A stretch of DNA of 64,000 bases from Bacillus sp. J37. GTDB taxonomy: Bacteria; Bacillota; Bacilli; Bacillales; Bacillaceae. Under the pieces are notes generated by a model. It worked only from the letters and a program-made list of their open reading frames with translations, was not told the origin of the DNA and ran no database searches. The stretch's first letter is position 1. Every line of letters starts with the position of its first letter. This document shows, piece by piece, positions 44,394-54,164 of this stretch. The position numbers were made by a program, and so were the translations under genes. The stretch lies in the NCBI RefSeq assembly GCF_000518865.1, contig NZ_JAEK01000004.1, positions 62,001-126,000 on the forward strand, given 5' to 3'.

Positions 44394-45290
44394 TTAAGCA
44401 TGAGCTTGTTTTTGTTTTGCTGCTGAGTTTACTTGCTCATCAGCATGATAGGAAGACCGAACAAGCGGACCTGCTTCACAATGGCTGAAGCCCTTGCTTA
44501 GAGCAATTTCACGTAGTTCTGCAAATTCATCCGGATGGTAGTACTTTTGGACTTTTAAGTGCTTTTTCGTTGGTTGTAAATATTGACCAATTGTCATAAT
44601 GTCAACATCGTGTGCTCTTAAATCGTCCATTGTTTCAATGATTTGTTCTTTTGTCTCTCCTAACCCGATCATGATACTCGATTTTGTAGGAATATCAGGT
44701 TGCATTTCTTTCGCGCGCTTTAAAAATTCCAATGAGCGGTCATATTTTGCACGAGCACGGACCCTTGGAGTAAGCTCACGAACTGTTTCAATATTGTGAT
44801 TTAAAATGTCAGGCTTGGCGTCCATTAAAATTTTAAGGTTTTCATATACGCCACCCATATCAGAAGGTAATACTTCAATAGATGTGAATGGGCTTTTGCG
44901 TCTAATGGCACGTACTGTTTCAGCAAACACATTTGCTCCACCATCTTTTAAATCATCACGGGCCACAGCTGTCACAACTGCATGCTTCAAATTCATTAGT
45001 GCAACAGAATCTGCCACGCGTTCTGGTTCTGCTAAATCAAGCTCTGTTGGAAGACCCGTTTTAACCGCACAGAATCTGCAGGCACGTGTACAAACTGCAC
45101 CTAATATCATAAATGTTGCCGTACGGCGAACCGCCCAACATTCATGGATATTTGGGCATTTCGCTTCTTCACATACGGTGTGAAGATTTTTTTCTCTCAT
45201 TAGTTTTTTTAGATCTGTATAGTTTTCGTTCGTATTTAGTTTTATTTTCAACCATTCTGGCTTACGTAAATATTCTTCCTTCTTCGCCAT
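44394..45290 (-). CDS. lipA: Lipoyl synthase
   Basis: Radical-SAM enzyme inserting two sulfurs into protein-bound octanoate, 298 residues. The auxiliary cluster Cys are in [14 protein letters not shown] and the radical-SAM triad in [10 protein letters not shown]. The C-terminal RSSYHADE motif carries the conserved Ser ligand. ATG at 45290 has GGAGATGAATCAG upstream and gives the B. subtilis length. Depends on Fe-S supply from genes such as suf and yutI in this window. Confidence 0.97.
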   Translation of the reverse strand: MAKKEEYLRKPEWLKIKLNTNENYTDLKKLMREKNLHTVCEEAKCPNIHECWAVRRTATFMILGAVCTRACRFCAVKTGLPTELDLAEPERVADSVALMNLKHAVVTAVARDDLKDGGANVFAETVRAIRRKSPFTSIEVLPSDMGGVYENLKILMDAKPDILNHNIETVRELTPRVRARAKYDRSLEFLKRAKEMQPDIPTKSSIMIGLGETKEQIIETMDDLRAHDVDIMTIGQYLQPTKKHLKVQKYYHPDEFAELREIALSKGFSHCEAGPLVRSSYHADEQVNSAAKQKQAHA

Positions 45291-45568
45291 CTGATTCATC
45301 TCCAATATGTATTCTATATCGATTTATTCCTCAAAACATTACCATATACGTTTACCACTTTATCATAAGGTCATGTGTTGGACAAGGAAAAGGAACGTAT
45401 GTAATTTCTAACATTTTCTATTAATGAAATAGAAAATGAAAACCAAACTATAAAAAGAAACTTTGATATGGGTATTCCTTATTACCAGTATTACCTATCA
45501 TTTTCCTACTTAACCAAGAACAGGGTATCGAGCTGTCACCAGAGAATTTAAGAAAGGAGCTCATTACA

Positions 45569-46570
45569 GTGAAAAAAGTGGCCTCACTCATCATCATCTT
45601 TATGGTGATTCAACTTTCAGTCCAGACGAGTGTCTTTGGGGCTGAAAAGACAGATCAACAAAAAGAATACGAAAAGCTAATGAGCTTATATAGAAAAGTT
45701 GAGACAATTACATCTATTCCATGGTATGTATTAGCTGCTGTTGATCAATATGAACGAAATGTCCGTCACTCAAGAAAGGATATTCCTAAAGCTGATGGAT
45801 CAATTGAAATATATATTAAACCTGAGGTATGGGCTGGTCCATTAAACCCAAATCCAGATGATAAAAATCCAGCAAGTATAGGTCTTTTTGGTGGAATTGG
45901 GGAAGATGGTGATGGTGACAAAAAAGCCGATCCAAAAAATGATGAAGATGTTTTGTATTCATTTGCCCATTATCTGCAATCATACGGGACTGATTTAGAA
46001 AATCTAAAGATTGGCTTGTGGGATTATTACCAACGCGATAAGTCTGTGGGACTTATTTTAGGTCATATGAAATTGTATAAACATTATGGCCGCCTAGATT
46101 TAGGCAAGCACACTTTCCCTGTTCCGCTAGGTCATAATTTCAGCTACAAGAACACCTGGGGTGATGCACGTGGCTGGGGAGGGCGAAGAATCCATGAAGG
46201 AACTGATATCTTTGCAAACTATGGTGTGCCTGTTAGGTCAACATGTTATGGAGTCATCGAAATGAAAGGTTGGAACCGTTTTGGTGGATGGAGAGTTGGA
46301 ATTAGGGACATTAACAATACCTATCATTATTTTGCCCACCTAAATGGTTTTGCAGATGGCCTTAACGTGGGACAGATTGTTGAACCAGGTCAATTAATCG
46401 GATCAGTTGGAAGCTCCGGCTATGGTCCTCCAGGTACAGCAGGGAAATTCCCACCTCATTTACATTATGGATTATACAAAGATAACGGGCGAACTGAATG
46501 GTCATTTGATCCTTTTCCACATCTTAAGTCATGGGAAAGAGCAGATCGAGCGGAAAGAAGAAAAAAATAA
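45569..46570 (+). CDS. lytH: Sporulation L-Ala-D-Glu endopeptidase LytH (M23)
   Basis: Secreted peptidase of 333 residues with a signal peptide (KKVASLIIIFMVIQLSVQTS VFGA) and a C-terminal LytM/M23 domain. The zinc ligands are in RRIHEGTDIFANYG (HxxxD) and PHLHYGLY (HxH). LytH trims cortex peptides during sporulation in B. subtilis. GTG start with AAAGGAGCTCATTACA. The 278 bp upstream may hold a SigK-type promoter but I could not place one reliably. Confidence 0.92.
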   Translation: MKKVASLIIIFMVIQLSVQTSVFGAEKTDQQKEYEKLMSLYRKVETITSIPWYVLAAVDQYERNVRHSRKDIPKADGSIEIYIKPEVWAGPLNPNPDDKNPASIGLFGGIGEDGDGDKKADPKNDEDVLYSFAHYLQSYGTDLENLKIGLWDYYQRDKSVGLILGHMKLYKHYGRLDLGKHTFPVPLGHNFSYKNTWGDARGWGGRRIHEGTDIFANYGVPVRSTCYGVIEMKGWNRFGGWRVGIRDINNTYHYFAHLNGFADGLNVGQIVEPGQLIGSVGSSGYGPPGTAGKFPPHLHYGLYKDNGRTEWSFDPFPHLKSWERADRAERRKK

Positions 46571-46598
46571 GAGGCTGATTTCCAATTAATCAGCCTCC
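46571..46598 (+). terminator. Intrinsic terminator of lytH
   Basis: Stem GAGGCTGATT / AATCAGCCTC with a 7-nt loop, directly after the stop codon. Confidence 0.85.
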
Positions 46599-46609
46599 TT
46601 CTTTATTTA

Positions 46610-46714
46610 TTATTTTTGTTTCGCTTTAATTACTGCGTTAGCTATACTAGCCGCCAGGCCACCCCATACAACAACAACACCTATTACCATCATTACGATA
46701 GCAGACGTACTCAT
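46610..46714 (-). CDS. MetS-like small subunit of NSS transporter, 34 aa
   Basis: Peptide MSTSAIVMMVIGVVVVWGGL then AASIANAVIKAKQK: one membrane helix with a short positive tail, the pattern of the methionine/alanine importer small subunit (MetS) family. Its ATG overlaps the stop of the NSS transporter gene (ATGA), so the two are translationally coupled, as for MetP-MetS of Corynebacterium. It is too short for standard gene finding. Confidence 0.87.
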   Translation of the reverse strand: MSTSAIVMMVIGVVVVWGGLAASIANAVIKAKQK

Positions 46715-48228
46715 GATCGAGATACCCCCTTACTTGATGATGCTACTGTGCCACCTTGTTTTCTACGTGAAATGGAGAATAAAACTCCAATAAAGATTGC
46801 TCCGAATGCAACTGTCCATCCCCAATTAAATAGGAATTCGCGTGGGTAATCACCATATTCGCTTGTTAAGTTTGTTCTTAAATTATCAAACATCATATAT
46901 CCTAATACAATTGGAGTAATGACGCCTAAACAAATTCTCCACCAAGCCCCAAGCTGTATATCGGAAATTTCATTTGCATGGTTTTGAATGTTCTTTAATT
47001 CTTTAGCAAACCATGCAATCGCAAGAACTTCGATTAAACCAGCTAATGTAACACCAAATGTATTGATGAAATAATCAACTGAATCTAAGAAATATAGTCC
47101 ACCTCTAGTAGCAAATATTAATGAACAAAGTGCTGCTAAACCGCCCCCAATGGCAACTGCCTTTGTACGTGAAATATTAAACTTCTCTTGAAGACCTGCA
47201 ACATATGTTTCAATGATTGAAATTAAAGATGTTAAACCAGCTAAGATCAATGAACCGAAGAATAAAAATCCGAATAATCCGTTAAATGCAGGAAATTCAT
47301 TAATAATTTGCGGGAATACGACAAACGCTAAACCAACTCCAGAAGAAACGACTTCTGCAACCGGAACACCTTGTTGTGCCGCCATAAATCCTAACGCACT
47401 AAATACACCTATACCTGCAAGCACTTCAAATGCTGAATTACCAAATCCAGTAATAAACGCATTATTTGTAATATCCGATTTTTTTGGTAGATAACTTGAA
47501 TAAGTAATCATAATAGCAAATGCAATAGATAAACTAAAGAAAATTTGACCATAAGCTGCAACCCAAACTTTACCGTCTAATATACTGCTCCAGTCAGGTT
47601 TGAAAAAAGCCTCTAATCCTTGTGCTGCACCATCAAGTGTAATTGCGCGAACAACTATAATCCCAAACATGACTACTAGTACTGGAATAAATACTTTGTT
47701 TATAGCTTCTATTCCTTTTTTAACACCGGCAAATAGTACCCCCAAAGCAACAATCCATACTAAAAGCATTGGAATCAAAACACCTGGCACTAAACCGCCG
47801 AAATCACCAGGGGTATCAGCTAATTTTAAATATTCACCAAATAGGAATCCTTCTGTATCACTGCCCCAGTTTTGATTAAATGAAAAAATTGAATAAGATG
47901 ATGCCCAAGCAATAATAACCGGGTAATAACAGGAAATCACAAATGAGATTGCTAATTGCCACCAGCCTAACCATTCTTTCCCTTTACTTATTTTTGCAAA
48001 TGTCATCGGAGCTGAACTGCGATATTTATGTCCTAATGTAAATTCCATGATCAATAACGGGATCCCTGCCGTTAATAAAGCAAACAAATATGGTAAGAAG
48101 AATGCTCCTCCTCCATTTTCATATGCTGTTGCAGGAAATCTCCAAATGTTCCCTAAACCTACTGCAGAACCAACGGCTGCTAGAATAAAGCCTGCCCTAG
48201 TCCCCCACTGTGGGCGATTATCCATCAT
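46711..48228 (-). CDS. Sodium-dependent NSS-family amino acid transporter
   Basis: Polytopic transporter of 505 residues in the neurotransmitter:sodium symporter family. The first helix has the signature RAGFILAAVGSAVGLGNIWR followed by FP, and later helices include SSYSIFSFN, FSLSIAFAIMITYSSYLPKK and GSLILAGLTSLISIIETYVA. GAGGAGG precedes tandem ATG codons at 48228. The coupled MetS-like subunit suggests methionine or alanine uptake. No riboswitch was seen in its leader. Confidence 0.9.
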   Translation of the reverse strand: MMDNRPQWGTRAGFILAAVGSAVGLGNIWRFPATAYENGGGAFFLPYLFALLTAGIPLLIMEFTLGHKYRSSAPMTFAKISKGKEWLGWWQLAISFVISCYYPVIIAWASSYSIFSFNQNWGSDTEGFLFGEYLKLADTPGDFGGLVPGVLIPMLLVWIVALGVLFAGVKKGIEAINKVFIPVLVVMFGIIVVRAITLDGAAQGLEAFFKPDWSSILDGKVWVAAYGQIFFSLSIAFAIMITYSSYLPKKSDITNNAFITGFGNSAFEVLAGIGVFSALGFMAAQQGVPVAEVVSSGVGLAFVVFPQIINEFPAFNGLFGFLFFGSLILAGLTSLISIIETYVAGLQEKFNISRTKAVAIGGGLAALCSLIFATRGGLYFLDSVDYFINTFGVTLAGLIEVLAIAWFAKELKNIQNHANEISDIQLGAWWRICLGVITPIVLGYMMFDNLRTNLTSEYGDYPREFLFNWGWTVAFGAIFIGVLFSISRRKQGGTVASSSKGVSRS

Positions 48229-48619
48229 TTTTCCTCCTCTTTTGTTTCTCTTTTTAAAAAGTGGAAACAATTAGAAATTATATAATATTCTGATTATTTA
48301 TTATAATCTATACATAGTATAAATGGACTTTATTCCTATGTCTATAAAAAAATTTGTAAAAATACTATTTTAAGATGATGTTTTCAGAAATTTTAAATAG
48401 TTTTAAAGAAATATAGAAATAGTTTATACATCACACTACATATTCTCTTTTTCTTTATTTATTTAGTTCATAAAAGTACGAAAGTGAAATTTTTATCTTA
48501 AAAATATTTTTATTATTCATATTATTACTTCTAACAAGAAAGATAAATTACTATTGATAACATAATAAATCATTGGAAGAAAATGGATTAAACCAAATCT
48601 TTCTTTCGTAAAGTACGTA
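48229..48619. other. AT-rich intergenic region upstream of the NSS transporter
   Basis: About 390 bp of very AT-rich sequence without a supportable frame, repeat or riboswitch. Several TATAAT-like hexamers occur near 48275-48305 (minus strand), probably including the promoter of the NSS gene. Confidence 0.4.
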
Positions 48620-48650
48620 ATAAGAGAAAAGAGAGAGCTATGCCCTCTCT
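48620..48650 (-). terminator. Terminator at the end of the NhaC-family gene
   Basis: Minus strand stem AAAGAGAG / CTCTCTTT with a 9-nt loop, followed by TCTCTTATT; it overlaps the stop codon. Confidence 0.7.
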
Positions 48651-50203
48651 TTAACCACTTGCTTTTGTTTTTTTGCAAAGATTGTAATAAATGCTCCCAC
48701 TAAAAGAATGATACTAACAAAGCCAATTACACTGCTTCCTGTTAAGCCTAATAGCAGATAACCGACTGCTGCTATTCCACCACCTATAATCGCATAAGGC
48801 AATTGTGTCATAACGTGATCTATATGATGACTTCCCGCTCCTGTCGAGGATAGAATGGTTGTATCAGAAATAGGTGAACAATGGTCTCCTAGTACTGAGC
48901 CTGCAAGAACTGCTGCCATTGCCGGAAGAAGCATATTAATATCCGTAGCTGCTGTAATTTCTCCCGCAATTGGTAGCATAATTCCGAATGTACCCCAAGA
49001 TGTACCTGTTGCAAATGCCATAAATGCAGCGAGAACAAACATAACAACTGGTAGATATGATAGATCTAAATTAGATTTTTCTACTATTCCTGCCAAATAT
49101 TCACCCGTACTCAGTTGGCCGATCAAATCAACAATAACCCATGCAAATAAAAGAATATAAATCGCCGGTAGCATGGATTTAATTCCTTCTTTCAACGCTA
49201 AAGGTAAGTAACTAGCCTTTATTCCTTTCGCTAAGAACAGAATGATCGTAATAGCTAATCCAAAAAGCCCGCCATATAACAGGGATGCAGAAACATCAGT
49301 ATTTTCAAATATCGTAAAAATTGTTACATCCGCTTTATCTTCAATCGCACTATATCCTGTGTACAACATAGATGAAACTGTTCCAATAATTAGGGATATA
49401 ATTGGCCAAACAAGATTTCCTATTGTACCTTTGTCACTAGTTGGCAAGTCTTCTTTCACTTCACCAAGTACCTCTTTAGTAGGATCAACAACTTGACCTG
49501 TCTCAATTGCCCGATTTTCATGAATTTTCATTGGGCCGATATTAATATTGAATACAGCAACAGCAAAAACTAAAGCTAAAGCTGAGATAACATAATAATT
49601 CATCGGAATCATCACCATGAAAGCACCTAATGGCGTATACTCTGATACTCCGTGTGTTGTTAGAATTGTCGCAATCATCGCTATAATATAAGCACCCCAG
49701 CTTGATACAGGTGAAACAACACAAACTGGAGCGGAGGTTGAATCAATAATATAAGCTAGCTTTGCTCTGGATACTTTTTGGCGATCGGTAATCGGGCGAC
49801 TTACCTGCCCAACTGCAAGTGCATTAAAATAATCATCGATAAAAATTAAGATTCCAAGCAATGCTGCTGTTAACTGTGCACCAGCACGTGTTTTTACACG
49901 TTTTTTTGCCCACTCACCAAAAGCACGGCTCCCTCCTGAAATAGAGATAAGTGCTGTAACAACTCCTAAGATTAGCAGGAATAAAATAATATAAACATTC
50001 CAAGTATTCACTTCTCCGTCAGAATAAAAAACACCTTGAATTGCCTTTAATATAACCATTCCTGTACCTGTAATTGAAAATTCTTCAATCAATAACGCCG
50101 CTGATATTATCCCTACTCCTAGAGATAATAAAACTCTTCTTGTCAAAATCACCATTAAAATGGCGATAATTGGTGGAATAATAGAAAAAATAGTTCCTGC
50201 CAT
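48638..50203 (-). CDS. NhaC-family transporter under lysine riboswitch control, probable lysine transporter
   Basis: Membrane protein of 521 residues with about 12 helices. Family blocks: FIDDYFNALAVGQVSRPITD and GDHCSPISDTTILSSTGAGS. Homology alone says Na+/H+ antiporter; the lysine riboswitch in its leader argues for lysine import, as described for LysW-type NhaC-family proteins. ATG at 50203 is chosen because the upstream ATG at 50227 lies inside the terminator stem; GGGAGG is 12 nt before it, inside the same stem. Confidence 0.88.
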   Translation of the reverse strand: MAGTIFSIIPPIIAILMVILTRRVLLSLGVGIISAALLIEEFSITGTGMVILKAIQGVFYSDGEVNTWNVYIILFLLILGVVTALISISGGSRAFGEWAKKRVKTRAGAQLTAALLGILIFIDDYFNALAVGQVSRPITDRQKVSRAKLAYIIDSTSAPVCVVSPVSSWGAYIIAMIATILTTHGVSEYTPLGAFMVMIPMNYYVISALALVFAVAVFNINIGPMKIHENRAIETGQVVDPTKEVLGEVKEDLPTSDKGTIGNLVWPIISLIIGTVSSMLYTGYSAIEDKADVTIFTIFENTDVSASLLYGGLFGLAITIILFLAKGIKASYLPLALKEGIKSMLPAIYILLFAWVIVDLIGQLSTGEYLAGIVEKSNLDLSYLPVVMFVLAAFMAFATGTSWGTFGIMLPIAGEITAATDINMLLPAMAAVLAGSVLGDHCSPISDTTILSSTGAGSHHIDHVMTQLPYAIIGGGIAAVGYLLLGLTGSSVIGFVSIILLVGAFITIFAKKQKQVVKERA

Positions 50204-50207
50204 AATG

Positions 50208-50245
50208 TTAAAAAGCCTCCCATTCATTAATAATGGAAGGCTCTG
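50208..50245 (-). terminator. Expression-platform terminator of the lysine riboswitch
   Basis: Minus strand stem AGCCTTCCATT / AATGGGAGGCT with a 7-nt loop, then TTTTT. It also buries the GGGAGG ribosome binding site of the transporter gene. Confidence 0.85.
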
Positions 50246-50321
50246 AATTGATCATAGGATAATTTGTCATTCTTACATCCTAAAGAATAGAAAATAACAA
50301 TATTTCTTACTATGTTATCCT

Positions 50322-50512
50322 CCATCTCGATCAGTAGCCCTCCATTATAGATTTCTATAATGACAGTATTACCTTTATTTAAAGTAATACCAGCAAATGT
50401 AACCTGACTAGCAAACATTTACTTCGGCAAAAAACCCTTTCCAATATGATCTTCGATGTCATACTCCCATATTGTACTCTTGTTTTCTGCGCCTCTACCT
50501 CATCATGAGATA
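50322..50512 (-). ncRNA. Lysine riboswitch (L box)
   Basis: The minus strand shows the L-box core in order: GAGGTAGAGGCGCAGA, AAGAGTA, GGGAGT, GGAAAGGG, GCCGAAGTAAATG, CATTTGCTGG, GTATTACT ... GGTAATAC, CTGTCATTATAGA ... ATCTATAATGGAGGGCTACT. This matches the B. subtilis lysC leader pattern (GATAGAGGTGCG, AAGAGTA, GAAAGGGG, GCCGAAGC, TTTGCTGG, GCTGTCA, TGGAGGGCTA). A terminator follows about 75 nt downstream, before the transporter start codon. A 63-codon frame across this region is spurious. Confidence 0.93.
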
Positions 50513-50553
50513 AGGTGATGTAGGTCAATATTTAGTATTATAAAATTATTCTA

Positions 50554-50580
50554 CCAAAATAGTTGATTAAGAACAACTAT
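50554..50580 (-). terminator. Intrinsic terminator of yunB
   Basis: Minus strand stem ATAGTTG / CAACTAT with an 8-nt loop and TTTT tail, overlapping the yunB stop. Confidence 0.75.
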
Positions 50581-51314
50581 GGTTTTTTTGGTAATTCAAT
50601 AGAATGGTCTGCATCTTCTCCACTGTTATAATATTCAGGTACTTCTCCTTGCTCTGTTTGGATGACAACCGGAATAGTATTTACTGCTTTTACTACATCT
50701 GTAGCAAACGGAATCACTACCTGTACACTTACTTCTACAAATATAGCAATTTCATGTACAGCATTATTAATTCCGTATTCCTCTGTTGTTCTTTTAATAT
50801 CTGTAAATACATCTCCTATTAAATAGTACTCGATTGGTATTCCCGGTCCGAGTGTACTCAATATTGAGTTACCTGTAATTTTTCCTAAAGGAATTTCATA
50901 AATAATTCCAGTATTACTACCCTCTTCATTAAGCGTCATTCCATGGAAATTGTTTCTTTCTATTTCCCCAAGCTTTTTTGTTACATTATCAGTTACTCTT
51001 TTCTTTGCCATTGTTACAGCTCGTTGATTAAATGTGAATGAATTTACATTTCCGTCAGAATCTTTATCAATTGTAACTAAATTCTCTTGTTCTTCATTAG
51101 TTAATATTTCTTCTTCAACTGCATCATGAATGATCGTGGTTGCAACTTTATTTGCTTCTAACCTCGCAATCTTCATCATGGTGGATTCGATCTGAACGTT
51201 TACAATCCAAAAGCTTATGGAAGTGATCAATATAAAAATAACAGTTGTTAGTAATACAACATAACGAAAAGGTAAAGGCCCTCTACGCGGGCGTCGTCCG
51301 CGAAATTTAGCCAA
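50577..51314 (-). CDS. yunB: Sporulation protein YunB
   Basis: Protein of 245 residues with a basic N-terminus (FRGRRPRRGP), one membrane helix (YVVLLTTVIFILITSISFWI) and an extracytoplasmic domain with GKITGNSILSTLGPGIPIEY and FVEVSVQVVIPFATD. YunB is a mother-cell sporulation protein in B. subtilis needed for efficient spore formation; its molecular role is not known. TTG start with AAAGGAGGG upstream. A CATACATGCATAAAC stretch in the leader resembles a SigE -10 weakly. Confidence 0.9.
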   Translation of the reverse strand: MAKFRGRRPRRGPLPFRYVVLLTTVIFILITSISFWIVNVQIESTMMKIARLEANKVATTIIHDAVEEEILTNEEQENLVTIDKDSDGNVNSFTFNQRAVTMAKKRVTDNVTKKLGEIERNNFHGMTLNEEGSNTGIIYEIPLGKITGNSILSTLGPGIPIEYYLIGDVFTDIKRTTEEYGINNAVHEIAIFVEVSVQVVIPFATDVVKAVNTIPVVIQTEQGEVPEYYNSGEDADHSIELPKKP

Positions 51315-51401
51315 AACAAATCCCTCCTTTACAAGCTATGTTTATGCATGTATGGAGGGATGTACGCTAATTTTTTATGATATTTTTCTCTCCAAGACGC
51401 G

Positions 51402-51704
51402 CTACATCATTTTAAGTAGAGCATCTCTTCCTTTTGTACCGACGGTAATGCCACGCTTTTCAGCCTCATAAGTGACTGATTCTAAAGGGGCCTCGAGAAG
51501 TTGCTCAATGGTGCGGACTCCTACCGCACGCCCCGCAATAATTCCCCTATCTTTAAGCTTTTCATTTAATAATGCAACATCAAGCGCGCCGCACATAATA
51601 TATCCCTTTTCGTTTGTGATTGCCATAAAATTTGTTTTAGGCAACGCAACCGTAATAGCAGTAAATTGGTTTCCATCAATGACGATTGGTGTCATAGTGA
51701 CCAT
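51402..51704 (-). CDS. yunC: YunC, DUF1805 protein, 100 aa
   Basis: Small conserved protein with the blocks LPKTNFMAITNEKGYIMCGA and LDVALLNEKLKDRGIIAGRA then VGVRTIEQLL, typical of YunC/DUF1805. ATG at 51704 gives the usual length of about 100; AAAGGAG lies 12 nt upstream. Follows yunD in the same direction. Function unknown. Confidence 0.9.
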   Translation of the reverse strand: MVTMTPIVIDGNQFTAITVALPKTNFMAITNEKGYIMCGALDVALLNEKLKDRGIIAGRAVGVRTIEQLLEAPLESVTYEAEKRGITVGTKGRDALLKMM

Positions 51705-51770
51705 TATTTCTCTACACTCCTTTCTTGTTATATTTTTATGAACAAAGAAAGGATACGTGTAGATCAATGC

Positions 51771-53174
51771 CTATAGCTTCGTGGATTTCTTGCCTAATTT
51801 CCAGGCTAAAAGATCTCGGAGCAACTCAGGCATATAGAAGATTTTTTTCTCGGCATACCCGATTTCCGGATATAATGGTCCAAGTGTAAACATATCAATT
51901 GTTGCTACAGCATAAATGCGATCTGCTTGAATCTTTTCACCATTTATAAAGATGTCTGTTACATGCTCCTTACCATCCTGTAAAACTTTCATTCGAACAT
52001 CAATTCCATCAAATACCATTCGTCCCATTACTTTCCCTCTAAATCCTAATCCCTTTAATTTTAATTGTTCCATGTTTTCATCTCTTGACTGGACGATCAC
52101 TTCTTTTAAAACATCACCTTTTAAGAAAACTTTACATGGGTTAATAGGATGAGGACATATTCGGTGGAGATCCTTTCTTGTAACGGGACCTTTTTGTAAG
52201 GGCTCTAAAATAATCCCGGAATTCACCATAGCTACTTCACCATCACACCATTCTTTAATGGCCTGAACAAGGAGCTTCGGAAAAGTAGAGTCTTGAAACC
52301 AATCAAGAGATAAATTTTCTCTTGATGTACCTACAACTTCTGAAAGAATTTGATCACTTGCTAAACTCGTTTGCTGCAACCATTGAACCGTTTCTTCACA
52401 AACTTCTTTTTCATGATCCATAGGATAAACACTTGCTTTATGAGTCATTATCTTTTTTTCTTCTGTATCGATTGTTAAGGAAATATGACCGATGTAACGC
52501 CCATATTTTCCTGCTCCTGCTATTAGAGTTTGGTTGATCTCTTTTCCCTCTGGTAGTACGTGATGGGTATGGCCCCCTATAATAACATCAATATCCGGAA
52601 ACTCATTTGCAATGATTTCATCATCACTAATTCCTAAATGGGACATAAGAACAATAATATCAACCTGATCCTTAACCTGGTGAATGGTTTCTGTTAAACT
52701 TTGAAAAGGATCTTTAACTTTCCAACCTAATAATTCATAAAATTTCTCATAAAAAACAGTTACACCTAATAATGCGATTTTCGTTCCATTATGTAATGTT
52801 AAAATATGATATGGCACAACCCATTTAGGTCTCTCTCCTAATTCTGTATAAAGGTTAGAAAGAATGACCGGAAACTGCGCATCCTCATAAAGCATATCAA
52901 GATCATCATGTGAAAATGTAATACCTTCGTTGTTTCCAATGGTCACTGCATCATACTGCAAATGATTTAATAAATGAACATTTGCCTTCCCTTTTGTTGC
53001 CTCCGTAATTGGATGAAAGCGATCAGCATGGTCACCAATATCGAGTAAAATCATTTGTTCCTGTTGTTCGGCGTGATATGCTTTTTTTGTCTTTAGAAAC
53101 TGAACAATGGATGGCCAGTTTTCAAAATGACTATGTAAATCGTTTGTATGATATAGATGAACCGTCTCTAACAT
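51771..53174 (-). CDS. yunD: 5'-nucleotidase family metallophosphatase YunD
   Basis: Two-domain nucleotidase-like enzyme of 467 residues without a signal peptide, so cytosolic, unlike secreted 5'-nucleotidases. Metal motifs: YHTNDLHSHFENW, LDIGDHADR, IGNNEGITF, VLMSHLG and IGGHTHHVLP. The C-terminal nucleotidase domain has VAMVNSGIILEPL. AAGGAGAGAGGAAT precedes the ATG. Substrate unknown. Confidence 0.92.
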   Translation of the reverse strand: MLETVHLYHTNDLHSHFENWPSIVQFLKTKKAYHAEQQEQMILLDIGDHADRFHPITEATKGKANVHLLNHLQYDAVTIGNNEGITFSHDDLDMLYEDAQFPVILSNLYTELGERPKWVVPYHILTLHNGTKIALLGVTVFYEKFYELLGWKVKDPFQSLTETIHQVKDQVDIIVLMSHLGISDDEIIANEFPDIDVIIGGHTHHVLPEGKEINQTLIAGAGKYGRYIGHISLTIDTEEKKIMTHKASVYPMDHEKEVCEETVQWLQQTSLASDQILSEVVGTSRENLSLDWFQDSTFPKLLVQAIKEWCDGEVAMVNSGIILEPLQKGPVTRKDLHRICPHPINPCKVFLKGDVLKEVIVQSRDENMEQLKLKGLGFRGKVMGRMVFDGIDVRMKVLQDGKEHVTDIFINGEKIQADRIYAVATIDMFTLGPLYPEIGYAEKKIFYMPELLRDLLAWKLGKKSTKL

Positions 53175-53227
53175 ATTCCTCTCTCCTTATTTACTGTGCC
53201 AACTACATGAGACCATACAAAAATGAC

Positions 53228-54091
53228 CTAGTCTTCATCTGAAAACAAGCTTAACTGTTTTTCAGCAAGTCCGGAATATTGTATTCCTAATAATGATATC
53301 ATCATCTTTGCATTATCTGCAGCATCACCACCAGAGTTATTATTAAAAAGCATATAAATTGTTTCTGTGCGGCTTTTAATTTTTGATAGATGTTCTTGCC
53401 ATTCTTGCAATTCCTGTTCATTATATCTGTATAAATATCGTACATCCCGCCAGTCATCACCATTAGCAGGCTTGTTCCATCCATATACATTACGGCCATG
53501 AAGTCGAATCAATGTCTTATGGGGATTTGTTGGCTGTAATACAGTAGGTATCGATCTTTCGCCAGCCTGCGGTTCATCAACGATACTATGAATCCACCCC
53601 TCAGACTCCATAAAACGTAATGTTTTTTCATAGTAAGTTGGTGAAAACCAGGAACGATTACGAAATTCAAGCGCAACCTCTGTATCTCCCATTATTTCTC
53701 GACACCATTTTAAATAAGCTACATTCTCCTTTGTACAAGAAAACCATGGTGGAAATTGAAACAGCACCATTGCAAGTTTATTGGATGCCTTTAACGGTTC
53801 GAGTGACTTGAGGTAAGCATTGAACATATCAATTTTATTGTCAAAAGGAATTTCCCCCCGAAGATGACCTGTCATTCCTTGATAGGCTTTTGCAATAAAT
53901 TGAAAGGTTTCTGGTGTATCTCTGACCCACTTCTCCATATTACGCTCTGGTTGAATGGCATAAAATGATGAATCAATTTCAACAGTTGGAAAATGAGCAG
54001 AGTATTCCTGTAATTTACTTTTTGTATTTGAGTTCACGTAGAGAGAATCATGATCTCCCCAACCGGTTAATCCTATTTGAATGGTTGACAT
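53228..54091 (-). CDS. yunF: DUF72 family protein YunF
   Basis: TIM-barrel-like protein of 287 residues. The family blocks IQIGLTGWGDHDSLY, FPTVEIDSSFYAIQPERNME, VALEFRNRSWFSP and the C-terminal YMLFNNNSGGDAADNAKMM are clear. GGGTGATTCTGA precedes the ATG. Function unknown. B. subtilis has it near sufB too. Confidence 0.92.
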   Translation of the reverse strand: MSTIQIGLTGWGDHDSLYVNSNTKSKLQEYSAHFPTVEIDSSFYAIQPERNMEKWVRDTPETFQFIAKAYQGMTGHLRGEIPFDNKIDMFNAYLKSLEPLKASNKLAMVLFQFPPWFSCTKENVAYLKWCREIMGDTEVALEFRNRSWFSPTYYEKTLRFMESEGWIHSIVDEPQAGERSIPTVLQPTNPHKTLIRLHGRNVYGWNKPANGDDWRDVRYLYRYNEQELQEWQEHLSKIKSRTETIYMLFNNNSGGDAADNAKMMISLLGIQYSGLAEKQLSLFSDED

Positions 54092-54164
54092 TCAGAATCA
54101 CCCTGAAATAAAGTTTTAGATTTTCTACCCATACTATACCACGTTCATAGATAGAAAGTTTAAG

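Noticed and set aside
50227-50418. 63-codon minus-strand frame upstream of the NhaC-family gene
   Set aside because: It lies within the lysine riboswitch aptamer and its terminator, has no ribosome binding site, and its codons coincide with conserved RNA motifs.
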